53,057 nt of DNA, taken from assembly GCA_902767725.1 (NCBI GenBank), contig CACXIM010000014.1:1-53057 (forward strand), read 5' to 3'. The translations under genes and the position numbers were made by a program. This document shows, in pieces, positions 23,888 through 31,991 of this stretch; the first letter of the stretch is position 1; the number at the start of each line of letters is the position of its first letter. This stretch comes from an uncultured Bacteroidia bacterium (GTDB taxonomy: Bacteria > Bacteroidota > Bacteroidia > Bacteroidales > F082). The notes below the pieces were generated by a model that had not been told where the DNA came from, searched no databases, and saw only the letters and a list, made by a program, of their open reading frames with translations.

Positions 23888-25105
23888 TCACCACAAGTTT
23901 CGCAGGCCACCGTTCAGCATCTCGGTGCTGATGCGGACTTGTTCGCCAGCCATGACGTCGGCGCTCACAGTGCTGACCATGCGGCCTTGCATGTCATACA
24001 CCGAAATCGTGGTCATGCCTGCGTTTTCAACGGTCACGAAAGCCTCGTTGACGGCAGGATTGGGATAGATAATCAGGCTGCTCAGAGCATTTTCATTCAC
24101 AGCGGTGTGCGGGTCGGTAGCAGGAAGAATCTCAGTCGTCCAAGAAATGGTGGTCCAGTCGTCGGACATGATGCCGCAAGCAACGCCACCAATCTTCACG
24201 AAATCGTTGTTGTGAATCGGTTCTTCAGCCATCATGTTCATACCCATCAAGCCATTCACGCTGTGCATGGGAACATCATAATCGGGATCGCCCCATTGGG
24301 CATCAGGATTCGGGCACATGGTCAGATTGTATTCATCATCCACATAGGTGATGTTGGTGGGAGCGGTACCAACAACAGTCAGACGCTCGTCGGCAGCTGC
24401 AATATCAGTAAGAGCTTGGAAAACAGTGGCATCGCCATCGAAACGGTAACCCCATGCCAGAGCGGTTTCAGTGTAGCTGCACCAGCTGAGGGCAATCACG
24501 ACCTCGTTTTCGCCTTCGCCAATCCAATATTTAATCTCGTCAGCGGTGATTGTGGCATCAACAACCTCTCCACCTGCATTCGGGTCGGTAGCGGGAATAA
24601 TCTCAGTAGTCCAAGAAATGGTGGTCCAGTCGGGGGACATGATGCCGCAAGCAACACCACCAATCTTCACGAAATCGTTGTTGTGAATCGGTTCTTCAGC
24701 CATCATGTTTTGGCCCATCAAGCCATTCACGCTGTGCATGGGAACGTCATAATCGGGATCGCCCCATTGGGCATCAGGATTAGGGCACATGGTCAGGTTG
24801 TATTCATCATCCACGTAGGTGATGTTGGTGGGTGCTGAACCGATGACCGTCAGGCGCTCGTCGGCAGCAGCGATATCAGTAAGAGCTTGGAAAACAGTGG
24901 CATCGCCATCAAAACGGTAGCCCCATGCCAAAGCAGTTTCAGTATAGCTGCACCAGCTGAGTGCAACCACAACCTCATTTTCGCCCTCGCCAATCCAATA
25001 TTGGATGTCGGCAGGATCGATAGTGGCATCTTGTTGTGCACACAAATTGGTCGTAAACAGACCGAAGATTCCCATAAGGAATGCTAAAGTAAAGATTTTA
25101 CGCAT
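23888..25105 (-). CDS. Secreted protein with two near-identical 156-residue domains and a damaged T9SS C-terminal domain; first gene of the B12 operon
   Basis: 405 residues with a signal peptide (MRKIFTLAFLMGIFGLFTTNLCAQ). Two tandem domains start at residues 32 and 188 (motifs YWIGEGENEVV, ETALAWGYRFDGDAT, IAAADERLTV, NITYVDDEYNLTMCPNPDAQW), differing at only a few positions. A T9SS type A domain begins normally (IIYPNPAVNEAFVTV, ISVYDMQGRMVS) but ends abruptly LNGGLRNLW. In another frame the same DNA reads AKLVVK then TGA, the canonical end, and that TGA overlaps the next gene's ATG. A short deletion with frameshift is therefore likely. It is the first gene after the cobalamin riboswitch; B12 binding is an inference. 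Confidence 0.75.
   Translation of the reverse strand: MRKIFTLAFLMGIFGLFTTNLCAQQDATIDPADIQYWIGEGENEVVVALSWCSYTETALAWGYRFDGDATVFQALTDIAAADERLTVIGSAPTNITYVDDEYNLTMCPNPDAQWGDPDYDVPMHSVNGLMGQNMMAEEPIHNNDFVKIGGVACGIMSPDWTTISWTTEIIPATDPNAGGEVVDATITADEIKYWIGEGENEVVIALSWCSYTETALAWGYRFDGDATVFQALTDIAAADERLTVVGTAPTNITYVDDEYNLTMCPNPDAQWGDPDYDVPMHSVNGLMGMNMMAEEPIHNNDFVKIGGVACGIMSDDWTTISWTTEILPATDPHTAVNENALSSLIIYPNPAVNEAFVTVENAGMTTISVYDMQGRMVSTVSADVMAGEQVRISTEMLNGGLRNLW
24115..25012 (-). repeat. Intragenic tandem duplication (two ~460-bp units)
   Basis: Unit 1 spans about 25012-24545 and unit 2 about 24544-24115 in transcription direction. They match closely at DNA level, including a long identical run around the PMHSVNGLMG codons and the PIHNNDFVKIGG codons, which points to a recent duplication or gene conversion. 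Confidence 0.85.
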
Positions 25106-25168
25106 AATAATATAATTTTAGGTTTGACATTCAATCCATTACATCCTTATTTATAAGGAAAGCCAGCT

Positions 25169-25199
25169 CTTGTCCCGAAAGCTTCGTTTCAGCGACAAG
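25169..25199 (-). promoter_or_regulatory. Hairpin downstream of the B12 box (candidate expression platform)
   Basis: In the minus-strand RNA, CTTGTC and GACAAG pair around a 19-nt loop directly after the B12 box. A loop here could form the L5-L13 kissing contact known from cobalamin riboswitches. There is no U-tract, and the start codon is about 64 nt further on, so control may be translational or may need additional pairing. Confidence 0.5.
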
Positions 25200-25352
25200 C
25201 GGCAGGTCTTCTGACTTACTCCTTTGGTCTGGCCACCTTCCCGAAAGACTAGGTTTTCAGTGGCATATAGGCCAGCGTGAAGAGCTTACAGCAGCGGGAA
25301 CTGTCCGGGATTTTCACCCGATTCCCTATTGAGCCTTTCGGCACCGCTTATC
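25200..25352 (-). ncRNA. Cobalamin riboswitch
   Basis: On the minus strand the leader contains the features of the AdoCbl-family aptamer: GGTGCCGAAAGGC at the 5' side, AATAGGGAATCGGGTG..AATCCCGGACAGTTCCCGC (P3-P6 core), GCCACTG with GGGAAGGTGGC, and the B12 box AGTCAGAAGACCTGCC at 25201-25216. It precedes the first gene of the operon with the BtuG-like and BtuF-like genes, which should be shut off when cobalamin is abundant. Confidence 0.93.
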
Positions 25353-25357
25353 GGCGG

Positions 25358-25365
25358 CAAAGATA
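25358..25365 (-). promoter_or_regulatory. Promoter -7 box of the B12 operon
   Basis: TATCTTTG followed by CCGCC on the minus strand, placed so that the transcript would start immediately before the riboswitch 5' side. Confidence 0.65.
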
Positions 25366-25408
25366 CAGCATTTTCCGAAAAAGCGTACAGAAAACGAGAA
25401 AAAGTTTC

Positions 25409-25416
25409 TATATTTG
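25409..25416 (+). promoter_or_regulatory. Promoter -7 box for the 25450 gene
   Basis: TATATTTG followed by CAGC, 33 nt before the ATG. It is independent of the riboswitch, which is on the other strand. Confidence 0.6.
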
Positions 25417-25449
25417 CAGCGGAAACAATAATCTAGAAAACTACCAATA

Positions 25450-28320
25450 ATGAAAAGACTATCATTAATAATTCCCATTCTGTTGATGGCAATGGGATTG
25501 CTACACGCACAAGATGTCTATTTCTCCGGAAACCATAATGGGACGGGAAAGATATGGAAAAACGACTCGATAGTCCATACTATCTCCGATTCCTTGAACG
25601 TAACATTGAATGCCTTGCAAGTCAAACCTGACGGAACCGTCTACTCCGCAGGCTGCATCTCTGATATGGAACAATCCATAGGACGCCTCTGGGAGAACGA
25701 AAGTGTATTGTTTACGGTAGGTGAACATGCTTTTATCAACAACTTGATGCTCAACGGAAACGATTGGACCGCTACTGGAATCGAACAAAACGAATGGGGC
25801 ATTAACAAAGGTGTCGTTTGGAACAACGGTGACATCCTCTATGCCTTTAACGACAGCATCGTGCCTAACGAAATCTACGCCATGTATATTGACACGATCA
25901 ACGGCGACATCTATACTGGTGGCGCGACAGACTCGATCGGAACAGCCATTGTGTGGAAAAACGACACGGTGTTTTGGGAGGCCGACCTCTTCTCCACGGC
26001 ATGCTGCCTCTACCATGACGGCACCAACCTCTACGTGGGTGGATACTATTATTTGGAAGGGCTGCTGATGGCCACCCTTTGGGAGAACGGAGAAATCCTC
26101 TATTCCTTTGGCGACAGTCTTACCTCTGTTTTCCAAGCCATTGACATCTATGACGGCGACATCTACACTGCTGGCTATGCCGAAGACTCTGTCTTCGTAT
26201 GGAAAAATGGCGAAGTACTCTATTCGCATCCCTACGATGAATTTGGTAGTATCTTAGCCTTGATTGTCAACGAATACGGTGTTTATTATGCTGGCCATAT
26301 TGATCAAGAGGGCATGGTATGGAAAGATGGCGAAATCCTTTACCAACCAGAGGACTGCGACGAGATCACTGCACTTGTCGTGATGCCCACTGAGCCCCTG
26401 CCTTCTTTTACCCTCACCGTCGAGGTCGACAGCATCGGAGGAGGCACCGTCACGGGAGGAGGCACCTACTATTATGGCGACACGGCCACCATTGAGGCCA
26501 TCCCTGACATGGGTTGTGAGTTCCTTTTCTGGAACGACGGCATCGTCACCAACCCGCGTGATATCATCATCACCCAAGACACCACCTTCGTCGCCCATTT
26601 CAACCATTTCAATTACACCATCGAGACCGCTGTCGTTCCGCTCAACTCGGGCATAGTCACTGGGGGCGGCAGCTATCCATACGGCGACACCATCACCCTT
26701 GAGGCCGTCGCCAATCCCGGTTACATCTTCGAAAGATGGACCGACAGTGTCACCGACAATCCTCGTGAAGTCATCGTCACCCAAGACAGCGTTTTCATCG
26801 CCATGTTCAGCCTTCGCCAATACACCATCACCGTCGAAAGCGACAACCCCGAATGGGGCTCTGTGACAGGAGGTGGCACTTTCTACTACGGCGACACCAT
26901 CCAGATTGAGGCCATTGCCAACTACGGCTACACGTTTTCCTTCTGGACCGATGAGGGCGACGGCAGCTATGAAAACCCGCGAACCATCATCGTCACCGAA
27001 GACCAGACCTTCATCGCGCACTTCGGCATACAGCAATGCGTCATCCAGACCGGTGTCGTCCCTGAAGGTGCAGGAACCGTAACTGGGGCTGGAGGGTATC
27101 TTTATGGAGACACCATCACCTTGACAGCCCAAAGCAATTTTGGCTACGTCTTCAACCATTGGGATGACGGCGTGACCGACAACCCAAGAACCATCATCGT
27201 TGAAGGCGATGCCACCTATATCGCCATCTTCACGCCGCAGCAGTTCGAAATCACCACAGAATGTGACCCCGTGGAAGGCGGCACGGTGAGCGGTGCAGGA
27301 ACATACGACTACGGCAGCATCATCACCCTGACTGCCACGCCCAATGAATACTACGCCTTCCTATGCTGGAGCGACGGCATTGCTGCCAACCCACGCAACG
27401 TCACCGTGACCGGCAATGCGAACTACAAAGCCATGTTCCATCTCAATGGCACACCGCAATACACCATCACTGTGGTGGCTAACGATACGTTGTTAGGCAC
27501 CGTTACTGGCGGCGGCACCTTTGACCAAGGCACCACCATCGAAATCAGTGCCACGCCTAATGGTGGCGCCCGCTTCATGAGCTGGGACGACGGCAATACC
27601 GACAACCCGCGCAGCATCGAAGTCACGCAAAACATGACTTTCATGGCTATATTTGCTGAAATCCCTGTTTTCACCATCACCGTAAGGCCCGATAATCAAC
27701 TTCTTGGCTCTACCTACGGTAGTGGCACATATATGCTCAACCAAGTCGTCACCATCGGTGCCACGCCCATCAATGGCTACTATTTCTCTGGTTGGCAGGA
27801 CGGCGACATGAACAATCCACGCACCATCGTCGTTACAGGCAACGCCGTATACATTGCCTCGTTTACACAAAACCCAGTGCAGACCTACACCGTTAGCGTA
27901 CTTTACGACGAAGCCCAAGGCTTCATCCTCGGCACTGGTACCTACGCCGAAGGCAGCATAGCCACCATCGCCGCCATACCCGCCGATGGCTTCTGCTTCA
28001 AGAGATGGGACGACGGCACTACCGACAATCCCAAAGAAATCCTAGTCGACCACGACATCGTTCTGGCGGCATTCTTTGAATTCACCAGCGTTGACGAGAA
28101 CGGCTTCGAGACCATTAGCCTCTACCCCAACCCCGCCAACGACAAGATCCACATTGAAGGGCTGGAGGGCGAACATGAAGTCCAGATCTACAACGCCTTC
28201 GGCATGTTAGTCTTGACGACGGACATAGATGGTGCCGGTGAAATCAACATCGAAAAGCTGAACGCAGGCATCTACTTCATCCGCATCAACGGTCATGCCG
28301 TGAGATTCATTAAAGAATGA
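25450..28320 (+). CDS. Large T9SS surface protein: seven-unit propeller-like region plus eight InlB-type repeats
   Basis: 956 residues. After the signal peptide (LIIPILLMAMGLLHAQ), residues about 25-315 hold seven units ending in W(K/E/N)N(G/D).(I/V)L(Y/F) (WKNDSIVHT, WENESVLFT, WNNGDILYA, WKNDTVFWE, WENGEILYS, WKNGEVLYS, WKDGEILYQ), suggesting a seven-bladed propeller. Residues about 318-877 contain eight tandem ~70-residue repeats with GTVTGGGTYYYGD, a W.DG core and NPR.I.VT..., i.e. divergent InlB B-repeats. The end is an intact T9SS type A domain (LYPNPANDKIHIEG, LNAGIYFIRINGHAVRFIKE). Probably a surface adhesin or binding protein; the ligand is unknown. Confidence 0.85.
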   Translation: MKRLSLIIPILLMAMGLLHAQDVYFSGNHNGTGKIWKNDSIVHTISDSLNVTLNALQVKPDGTVYSAGCISDMEQSIGRLWENESVLFTVGEHAFINNLMLNGNDWTATGIEQNEWGINKGVVWNNGDILYAFNDSIVPNEIYAMYIDTINGDIYTGGATDSIGTAIVWKNDTVFWEADLFSTACCLYHDGTNLYVGGYYYLEGLLMATLWENGEILYSFGDSLTSVFQAIDIYDGDIYTAGYAEDSVFVWKNGEVLYSHPYDEFGSILALIVNEYGVYYAGHIDQEGMVWKDGEILYQPEDCDEITALVVMPTEPLPSFTLTVEVDSIGGGTVTGGGTYYYGDTATIEAIPDMGCEFLFWNDGIVTNPRDIIITQDTTFVAHFNHFNYTIETAVVPLNSGIVTGGGSYPYGDTITLEAVANPGYIFERWTDSVTDNPREVIVTQDSVFIAMFSLRQYTITVESDNPEWGSVTGGGTFYYGDTIQIEAIANYGYTFSFWTDEGDGSYENPRTIIVTEDQTFIAHFGIQQCVIQTGVVPEGAGTVTGAGGYLYGDTITLTAQSNFGYVFNHWDDGVTDNPRTIIVEGDATYIAIFTPQQFEITTECDPVEGGTVSGAGTYDYGSIITLTATPNEYYAFLCWSDGIAANPRNVTVTGNANYKAMFHLNGTPQYTITVVANDTLLGTVTGGGTFDQGTTIEISATPNGGARFMSWDDGNTDNPRSIEVTQNMTFMAIFAEIPVFTITVRPDNQLLGSTYGSGTYMLNQVVTIGATPINGYYFSGWQDGDMNNPRTIVVTGNAVYIASFTQNPVQTYTVSVLYDEAQGFILGTGTYAEGSIATIAAIPADGFCFKRWDDGTTDNPKEILVDHDIVLAAFFEFTSVDENGFETISLYPNPANDKIHIEGLEGEHEVQIYNAFGMLVLTTDIDGAGEINIEKLNAGIYFIRINGHAVRFIKE

Positions 28321-28335
28321 ACCAACAACAACCAT

Positions 28336-28369
28336 AAAAAGGTGAGCCTCACATGAGACTCACCTTTTT
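28336..28369. terminator. Bidirectional Rho-independent terminator
   Basis: AAAAAGGTGAG (28336-28346) pairs with CTCACCTTTTT (28359-28369), with T-tracts on both strands, between the convergent 25450 and subtilisin genes. Confidence 0.85.
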
Positions 28370-28393
28370 TGTGTCTTTTTAGAGACGTCATTA

Positions 28394-30037
28394 TTACTTG
28401 GTAATCACGAGCTTCAGCGTCTCGCTGCCCGACTCCGACACGGCATTGATGAAATACACGCCCTCGCTCAGCGTATTGAGGTAACGCTCAAACGAAGTGT
28501 GATTCAGACCGTTGAAGCTATAGGCATACAGTTTGCGGCCCATGATGTCGAAAACCGTCAGTTCTGCCTTGTGGGCATCATTCAAAGCCACGTGCACCTC
28601 ACCATGGGAGGGATTGGGATACACAGTAATCAATTCTTTGCCTGAAACAGAATCCTCCACATTCAACAGTTCCAAAGCCTGTGAAAAATCAGGGATGCCG
28701 TAGCCATATTTGCTATCGGGATGGTCGGCGCGATTACCACAAGCACGGATGACATCGCAAATCTCTTGCACCGAAGCGTAAGGACGTGCTTGACGCAGAC
28801 ATGCCACAGCACCAGCGAAAACCGGGGTAGCAAACGAGGTGCCATTACCATTATAGTAAGGCCACCAGCCTCCATAACCCGATGCCACGTAGGTGCCTTC
28901 TCCCATGGCCATCACATCAGGTTTGATACGGCCATCGTAGGTCGGCCCCACCGAACTGAACGAAGCGCGATTGCCGTTGGCATCGACAGCGCCAACAGTC
29001 AAGATATGCTCGGCATCGCCAGGGATGCCCAAGGTGCAATTGCCATCGCCTTCGTTGCCCGCGGCATTCATGCAGATCATGCCACGAGAGGCAGCAATCT
29101 CGCATCCAATCGACATCGGAGCGGTTTTGCCGTCATAATGCTCGAAAGGATGGTCCCATTGGCTCATGTCAAAAGTGATGTAACCCAACGAGGTGGAGCA
29201 CACATCCACACCTAAGCTGTCAGCATATTCGGCGCCCGACACCCAGTTGTATTCCTCGATAATATTCTCACTATCACCATCTTCAGTATGAATGAGGTAA
29301 TAGGAGGCCTTGGGAGCTGTTCCCACCATCTCGTTGGGGTCGTAGGCAGCCATGGTGCTCAGGCATGAAGTGCCATGCGTGCTCTGCGTATAAACCGAGT
29401 TAGAGCCATACACGAAGTCACGAGTGCCCAACAGGCGGCCTTCTTCACGCATATTGTCGAAGCATGATGCTTCTTCAGTGCCTATGAACCCGCCATCGAG
29501 GACAGCCACGACGACGCCCGTGCCGTCGAAACCCATCTCGTGCAACACGTCGACATTCAGCTGCTTCACCTGGGTCTCCGCACCACCGTAATAACCACGC
29601 ATACGGCTACTAGGAGCCACTGGCTTCATCTCATTGGCCATCCAACGCTCTTTCATTTCCTGTGCCTTGGGGTCGTTAGGGCAATTGCGCACCACTTCCA
29701 CAAAAGCAAGAGCATTGATAGCCTCAATCACAGCGGGGTTGGTGACGTGCACCGAAACGCCATTCAACCATTTCGAGGGGTTGAGCAGCTCGGCACCGCA
29801 ATCAGCCACGGCTTGAAGGTATTGCGGGTTGACAGGGATGTCGTACGGATCAATGGCGATGCCCAGATTGGCACGACGCTGCAAAGCCCTTGGACTCAGA
29901 TAAGCCTCAGGGTTGTCGATAGAATAAGGTGAGTTGTTCTTGTCGGTAAACTGTACCCAGTAGATGTTAGATGCGACCTGCGCTTGGGCAAACATCGTGA
30001 CCGTAAGAAACATTAGTAAAAAAGATAGCTTTCTCAT
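28394..30037 (-). CDS. T9SS-secreted subtilisin-like serine protease (S8)
   Basis: 547 residues: signal peptide (LLMFLTVTMFAQAQ), a propeptide-like region (about 21-150), and an S8 catalytic domain with the triad D181 (VAVLDGGF), H221 (HGTSC) and S401 (GTSFATP) plus the oxyanion Asn N328 (AAGNEG). A T9SS type A domain closes it (VYPNPSHGEVHV, LTVFDIMGRKL, LSEGVYFINAVSESG, LKLVITK). Expected to be an active protease exported to the surface or medium. The layout is common in Bacteroidota. Transcribed from its own promoter, divergent from trmD. Confidence 0.92.
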   Translation of the reverse strand: MRKLSFLLMFLTVTMFAQAQVASNIYWVQFTDKNNSPYSIDNPEAYLSPRALQRRANLGIAIDPYDIPVNPQYLQAVADCGAELLNPSKWLNGVSVHVTNPAVIEAINALAFVEVVRNCPNDPKAQEMKERWMANEMKPVAPSSRMRGYYGGAETQVKQLNVDVLHEMGFDGTGVVVAVLDGGFIGTEEASCFDNMREEGRLLGTRDFVYGSNSVYTQSTHGTSCLSTMAAYDPNEMVGTAPKASYYLIHTEDGDSENIIEEYNWVSGAEYADSLGVDVCSTSLGYITFDMSQWDHPFEHYDGKTAPMSIGCEIAASRGMICMNAAGNEGDGNCTLGIPGDAEHILTVGAVDANGNRASFSSVGPTYDGRIKPDVMAMGEGTYVASGYGGWWPYYNGNGTSFATPVFAGAVACLRQARPYASVQEICDVIRACGNRADHPDSKYGYGIPDFSQALELLNVEDSVSGKELITVYPNPSHGEVHVALNDAHKAELTVFDIMGRKLYAYSFNGLNHTSFERYLNTLSEGVYFINAVSESGSETLKLVITK

Positions 30038-30087
30038 TGTTATTGGATTTAGATTATGAACTTAATAAATAGGTGACAAAAGCCGGG

Positions 30088-30095
30088 CAAAAATA
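30088..30095 (-). promoter_or_regulatory. Promoter -7 box for the subtilisin gene
   Basis: TATTTTTG followed by CCCGG on the minus strand, about 50 nt before ATG 30037. Confidence 0.5.
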
Positions 30096-30137
30096 ACGAT
30101 TTTTCCCAACACCAAACACAGTTTCATACAAAATGCC

Positions 30138-30145
30138 TACTTTTG
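30138..30145 (+). promoter_or_regulatory. Promoter -7 box for trmD
   Basis: TACTTTTG followed by CC, 22 nt before ATG 30168. Confidence 0.6.
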
Positions 30146-30167
30146 CCAAAAATTCAAAAAACAGAAT

Positions 30168-30857
30168 ATGCGCATCGACATCATAGCCGTTTTCCCCGAA
30201 ATGTTTGAGGGGCCTTTCACCGAGTCCATCATCAAACGCGCTGTAAACAAGGGCATTGTGGAGATTGGGTTGCATAACCTCCGTGACTACAGCACCGACA
30301 AGCACCACAAGGTGGACGACTACTCATTTGCCGCTGGAGCGGGCATGGTGATGATGATCGAGCCTGTCGACAACTGCATCAGCCACTTGAAGAGCCAAAG
30401 AAACTACGACGAGGTCATTTACATGAGCCCCGACGGTGAGCTTTTGGACCAGCCTTTGTGCAACCAACTCTCGATGAAAGAGAACATCATCATCCTTTGT
30501 GGACACTACAAAGGCATCGACGAACGCATTCGTGAACACCTGATTACCAAAGAGATAAGCATAGGAAACTATGTTTTATCGGGTGGTGAGTTAGGTGCGG
30601 CCGTCTTGGTCGACAGCTTGGTGCGCCTCATCCCAGGGGCCTTGGGCGACGAGACCTCTGCCCTCTCCGACTCGTTCCAGGACGGCTTGGTGTCGCCTCC
30701 GGTATACACGCGTCCCAGAAACTACAAAGGCTGGGAAGTTCCCGAGGTGCTTTTGTCGGGCAACGACAAGCTCATCAATGATTGGCGTTTAGAGCAGGCC
30801 ATCGAGCGCACCAAGATGCGGAGACCTGAGATGTACGAAATTTTCAAAAAAAGCTAA
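30168..30857 (+). CDS. trmD: tRNA (guanine-37-N1)-methyltransferase TrmD
   Basis: 229 residues, full length. It opens with [17 protein letters not shown], contains [19 protein letters not shown] and [11 protein letters not shown], the SAM-binding trefoil-knot segments [13 protein letters not shown] and [20 protein letters not shown], and ends with a helical tRNA-binding domain. It methylates G37 of tRNAs and prevents frameshifting. rplS follows, as in many genomes, although here without rimM and rpsP. Confidence 0.96.
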   Translation: MRIDIIAVFPEMFEGPFTESIIKRAVNKGIVEIGLHNLRDYSTDKHHKVDDYSFAAGAGMVMMIEPVDNCISHLKSQRNYDEVIYMSPDGELLDQPLCNQLSMKENIIILCGHYKGIDERIREHLITKEISIGNYVLSGGELGAAVLVDSLVRLIPGALGDETSALSDSFQDGLVSPPVYTRPRNYKGWEVPEVLLSGNDKLINDWRLEQAIERTKMRRPEMYEIFKKS

Positions 30858-30886
30858 GATTCTGCGCTACATATTGGATTTTTTTG

Positions 30887-30894
30887 TATTTTTG
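30887..30894 (+). promoter_or_regulatory. Promoter -7 box for rplS
   Basis: TATTTTTG followed by CACCC, 40 nt before ATG 30935 and just after the trmD stop. It lets rplS be transcribed separately from trmD. Confidence 0.65.
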
Positions 30895-30934
30895 CACCCA
30901 CTTTTTGGAGAAAAATATACAAAAATATATAAAA

Positions 30935-31288
30935 ATGAGCAAGAACGCATTAATTCAATTCGTTGAAGATCAAATCGTTGTAAAAGATTTTCCGAAGTTC
31001 AAGACAGGCGACACCATTACGGTGACCTACAAGATTGTTGAAGGACAAAAAGAGCGTCTGCAGAAGTTCCAGGGCATCGTCCTGAAGCGCAGCGGCCAAG
31101 GCAAGGTTGGTACATTCACCATCCGCAAGATTTCGAACAACGTTGGCGTGGAAAGATGTTTCCCCATTGCCTCCCCGATGATTGAGAACATCGAGGTGAA
31201 CAAGAAGGGCGCTGTCCGCAAGTCACGCATCTACTATCTGCGCGGCCTCCGCGGCAAGAAAGCCCGTATCAAGGAGCTCAAGGACTAA
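30935..31288 (+). CDS. rplS: 50S ribosomal protein L19
   Basis: 117 residues from ATG 30935 (MSKNALIQFVEDQIV). The L19 pattern is clear: F.TGDTITV.YKI.EG.KER.Q.F.G.V..R, then VGVER.FP..SP.I..IEV..KG.VR.S..YYLR...GK.ARI. It binds 23S rRNA at the subunit interface. The earlier Met of the frame lies upstream of the -7 box and is not used. Followed by a strong terminator. Confidence 0.97.
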   Translation: MSKNALIQFVEDQIVVKDFPKFKTGDTITVTYKIVEGQKERLQKFQGIVLKRSGQGKVGTFTIRKISNNVGVERCFPIASPMIENIEVNKKGAVRKSRIYYLRGLRGKKARIKELKD

Positions 31289-31307
31289 TACCTTCAGCCA
31301 CAACGAA

Positions 31308-31345
31308 AAAAGAAAGCTCCGAGCGTTTGCTCGGAGCTTTCTTTT
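31308..31345 (+). terminator. Rho-independent terminator of rplS
   Basis: AAGAAAGCTCCGAGC (31310-31324) pairs with GCTCGGAGCTTTCTT (31329-31343) around a GTTT loop and is followed by a T-rich tail. Confidence 0.93.
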
Positions 31346-31377
31346 GTTATTATTATTCCTCTTCTTTTTTCTTCCGT

Positions 31378-31450
31378 TCCAGTGGATTTGCAATCCCCTA
31401 TGTTAACACTGGCTCTCAAGGCCGGCGGATTGCAAATCCGCCTGAACTGG
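31378..31450. repeat. GGATTTGCAATCC-family palindromic repeats, copy 2
   Basis: Two units, CCAGTGGATTTGCAATCCCC on the left and GGCGGATTGCAAATCCGCC on the right, the whole block flanked by TTCCAGT and ACTGG. It ends immediately before the stop codon of the 31453 lipoprotein gene. Confidence 0.65.
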
Positions 31451-31452
31451 CA

Positions 31453-31953
31453 TCATGGTATCCACTGCCGAGCAATGGTGCTGTCCGGCTTGTAGTCAAA
31501 CGGGTGGAAATAGAAATAGTCATCCTCTCCTTCTTTTTTAATACAAGTGTCGTTCACTATCTCGAAGGTGTGCAGGATTGACACCCCCGAACCCATGGCC
31601 GGCCAGAACCATTTTGACCATTTGAGGGTGTCGCCTTCCACTACAAAAACTCCCCAAGCAGTCTGACTACTGAAATCATTATGACCTTGATGGGTGATGC
31701 TATCCACAGTAACCTCATCAGGGACGGTCGTTTGAACTGTTGCAGCTCTTAGAAAAGTGCCGTCACGATACATAAAATACAGGTTCATACAGTCCGGCTT
31801 CCAGTCATACTGCGAGTAGTGGATATTATACCAAAACCCATCAGTCCGAAGTTCATCACCGTCATAAGGAGTTCTTTCGAAATGCAATGGCTCATACTTG
31901 TTGCAACCTGCCAGTAATAATGACAAGAGCAGCACCAAACATGTCTTTTTCAT
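31453..31953 (-). CDS. Small lipoprotein of unknown function
   Basis: 166 residues with lipobox LLLAGCNK (Cys about 17). Sheet-rich and Trp/Tyr-rich (GFWYNIHYSQYDW, FMYRDGTFLRA, WSKWFWPAMGSG, DYFYFHPFDYKPDS). No known motif. It is bracketed by two blocks of the same GGATTTGCAATCC repeats (31378-31450 and 31992-32041), so gene plus repeats could have moved as a unit, though nothing else indicates transfer. Confidence 0.6.
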   Translation of the reverse strand: MKKTCLVLLLSLLLAGCNKYEPLHFERTPYDGDELRTDGFWYNIHYSQYDWKPDCMNLYFMYRDGTFLRAATVQTTVPDEVTVDSITHQGHNDFSSQTAWGVFVVEGDTLKWSKWFWPAMGSGVSILHTFEIVNDTCIKKEGEDDYFYFHPFDYKPDSTIARQWIP

Positions 31954-31991
31954 AATGCTATAGATTTAAGGTTCACCATAGTGTGTCCCCG

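Larger units (their letters stand above)
25106..25449. other. 344-bp intergenic region between divergent operons
   Basis: It contains the cobalamin riboswitch and its promoter on the minus strand, and the -7 box of the large T9SS gene on the plus strand (25409-25416). No further gene. Confidence 0.8.

Noticed and set aside
23540-24838. 432-residue plus-strand open frame antisense to the B12-operon genes
   Set aside because: It lies opposite two well-supported genes with signal peptides and T9SS motifs, and its own product is repetitive because it mirrors the duplicated domain. No promoter or family signature.
24115-25012. Long direct repeats considered as a CRISPR array or recombination cassette
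   Set aside because: The repeats are ~460-bp protein domains in frame with each other, with no short regular repeats or unique spacers.
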